From the NCBI GenBank assembly GCA_963621885.1, contig CAVFFT010000087.1, positions 1 to 6,536 of the forward strand: a stretch of 6,536 nt of DNA, in the 5' to 3' direction. The notes under the pieces are model-generated. The model had not been told where the DNA came from. It ran no database searches and saw nothing but the letters and a program-made list of their open reading frames with translations. Positions 6,468 to 6,536 of the stretch are shown piece by piece (within the stretch, counting starts at the first letter, position 1; every line of letters starts with the position of its first letter). This DNA comes from UMGS1519 sp963621885 (lineage in GTDB: Bacteria; Actinomycetota; Coriobacteriia; Coriobacteriales; Eggerthellaceae). The position numbers and the translations under genes are program-made.

Positions 6468-6497
6468 AGGCCGGTGATGTTGCTGCCCGCGCCGTCG
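6468..6497 (-). other. CRISPR spacer 2 (30 bp)
   Basis: In crRNA sense one frame is open and reads DGAGSNITG. That glycine-rich string would suit a phage structural protein, but no database comparison was possible. Origin unknown. Confidence 0.9.
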
Positions 6498-6536
6498 ATT
6501 GTACCAACTGGGGAATTGGAAGGCCAGCAAGACATA

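Larger units (their letters stand above)
6366..6506 (-). promoter_or_regulatory. Extended -10 promoters inside each repeat
   Basis: The last nine bases of every repeat in crRNA sense read TGGTACAAT, matching the extended -10 TGnTATAAT at all but one base. They lie at 6374-6366, 6440-6432 and 6506-6498. Transcription would begin a few bases into the next spacer. In Neisseria meningitidis II-C repeats a comparable TGCTACAAT element is known to start each crRNA. The copy at 6374-6366 points into the terminator and has no spacer to drive. No matching -35 is seen at 17 bp, as expected for an extended -10. Confidence 0.6.
6366..6536 (-). CRISPR. Type II-C CRISPR array, continues past right edge
   Basis: Three identical 36-bp repeats at 6366-6401, 6432-6467 and 6498-6533, with a 66-bp period and two 30-bp spacers; a third spacer begins at 6534. 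On the plus strand the repeat begins ATTGTACCAACTGGGG and ends GGCCAGCAAGAC. The crRNA strand is minus, because only that strand is complementary to the tracrRNA. In that sense the repeat begins GTCTTGCTGGCC and ends GGTACAAT, like the Neisseria II-C repeat ending. A bidirectional terminator directly follows the left end, suggesting the leader is to the right, outside the window. The left-most repeat is not degenerate, so the polarity of spacer acquisition is not proven. Confidence 0.97.

Noticed and set aside
6195..6535. Minus-strand open frames with repeated peptide units such as PSWYN and SPVGT
   Set aside because: These are translations of the CRISPR repeats and of the tracrRNA antisense strand, not proteins.
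4860..6536. csn2 or cas4 marking subtype II-A or II-B
   Set aside because: No open frame resembling either was found; only cas1 and cas2 accompany cas9 in the visible locus.

Overview
This window is the edge of a bacterial chromosomal region that carries a compact type II-C CRISPR-Cas system next to an amino-acid permease. The permease gene is GC-rich, with mostly G or C in third codon positions. The cas genes look visibly lower in GC. Gene content, GC level and Shine-Dalgarno sites fit a GC-rich Actinomycetota such as a Coriobacteriia/Eggerthellaceae gut bacterium. That placement is an inference from general resemblance; nothing here proves the taxon.

Layout from left to right. (1) Positions 1-1500, minus strand: an APC-family (basic amino acid/polyamine antiporter type) permease, 500 codons visible, running off the left edge. 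(2) 1501-1852: a gene-poor spacer holding a 9-bp inverted repeat, a near-perfect Shine-Dalgarno followed by a four-codon ORF, and a weak candidate cas9 promoter. (3) 1853-4870, plus strand: cas9, 1005 aa, with all RuvC and HNH catalytic residues in place. (4) 4867-5190 and 5200-6093, minus strand: cas2 and cas1, an operon transcribed cas1 then cas2 and convergent with cas9. The cas9 and cas2 stop codons overlap. (5) 6114-6250, plus strand: a previously unlabelled tracrRNA gene with its own TATAAT box, an anti-repeat matching 31 of 36 repeat positions, a nexus hairpin and a terminator. It is divergent from cas1. (6) 6320-6364: a perfect 20-bp palindrome acting as a bidirectional terminator. (7) 6366-6536: a CRISPR array of three identical 36-bp repeats and two complete 30-bp spacers, running off the right edge.

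How it works together (family knowledge plus inference). Cas1 and Cas2 insert new spacers. The array is read on the minus strand, as shown by complementarity to the tracrRNA. Each repeat ends, in that orientation, in TGGTACAAT, an extended -10 box like the one known in Neisseria meningitidis II-C repeats, so each spacer may be transcribed from its own promoter. The crRNA repeat part pairs with the tracrRNA anti-repeat, leaving a 4-nt GUAA bulge, and the duplex loads Cas9 for DNA cleavage. No csn2 or cas4 is present between or beside the genes seen, which agrees with subtype II-C.

Most notable points: the convergent cas9/cas1-cas2 layout, the tracrRNA tucked between cas1 and the array, promoter-carrying repeats against an anti-repeat that has lost the promoter, and a predicted minus-strand promoter whose transcript would be antisense to the whole tracrRNA before reaching cas1.
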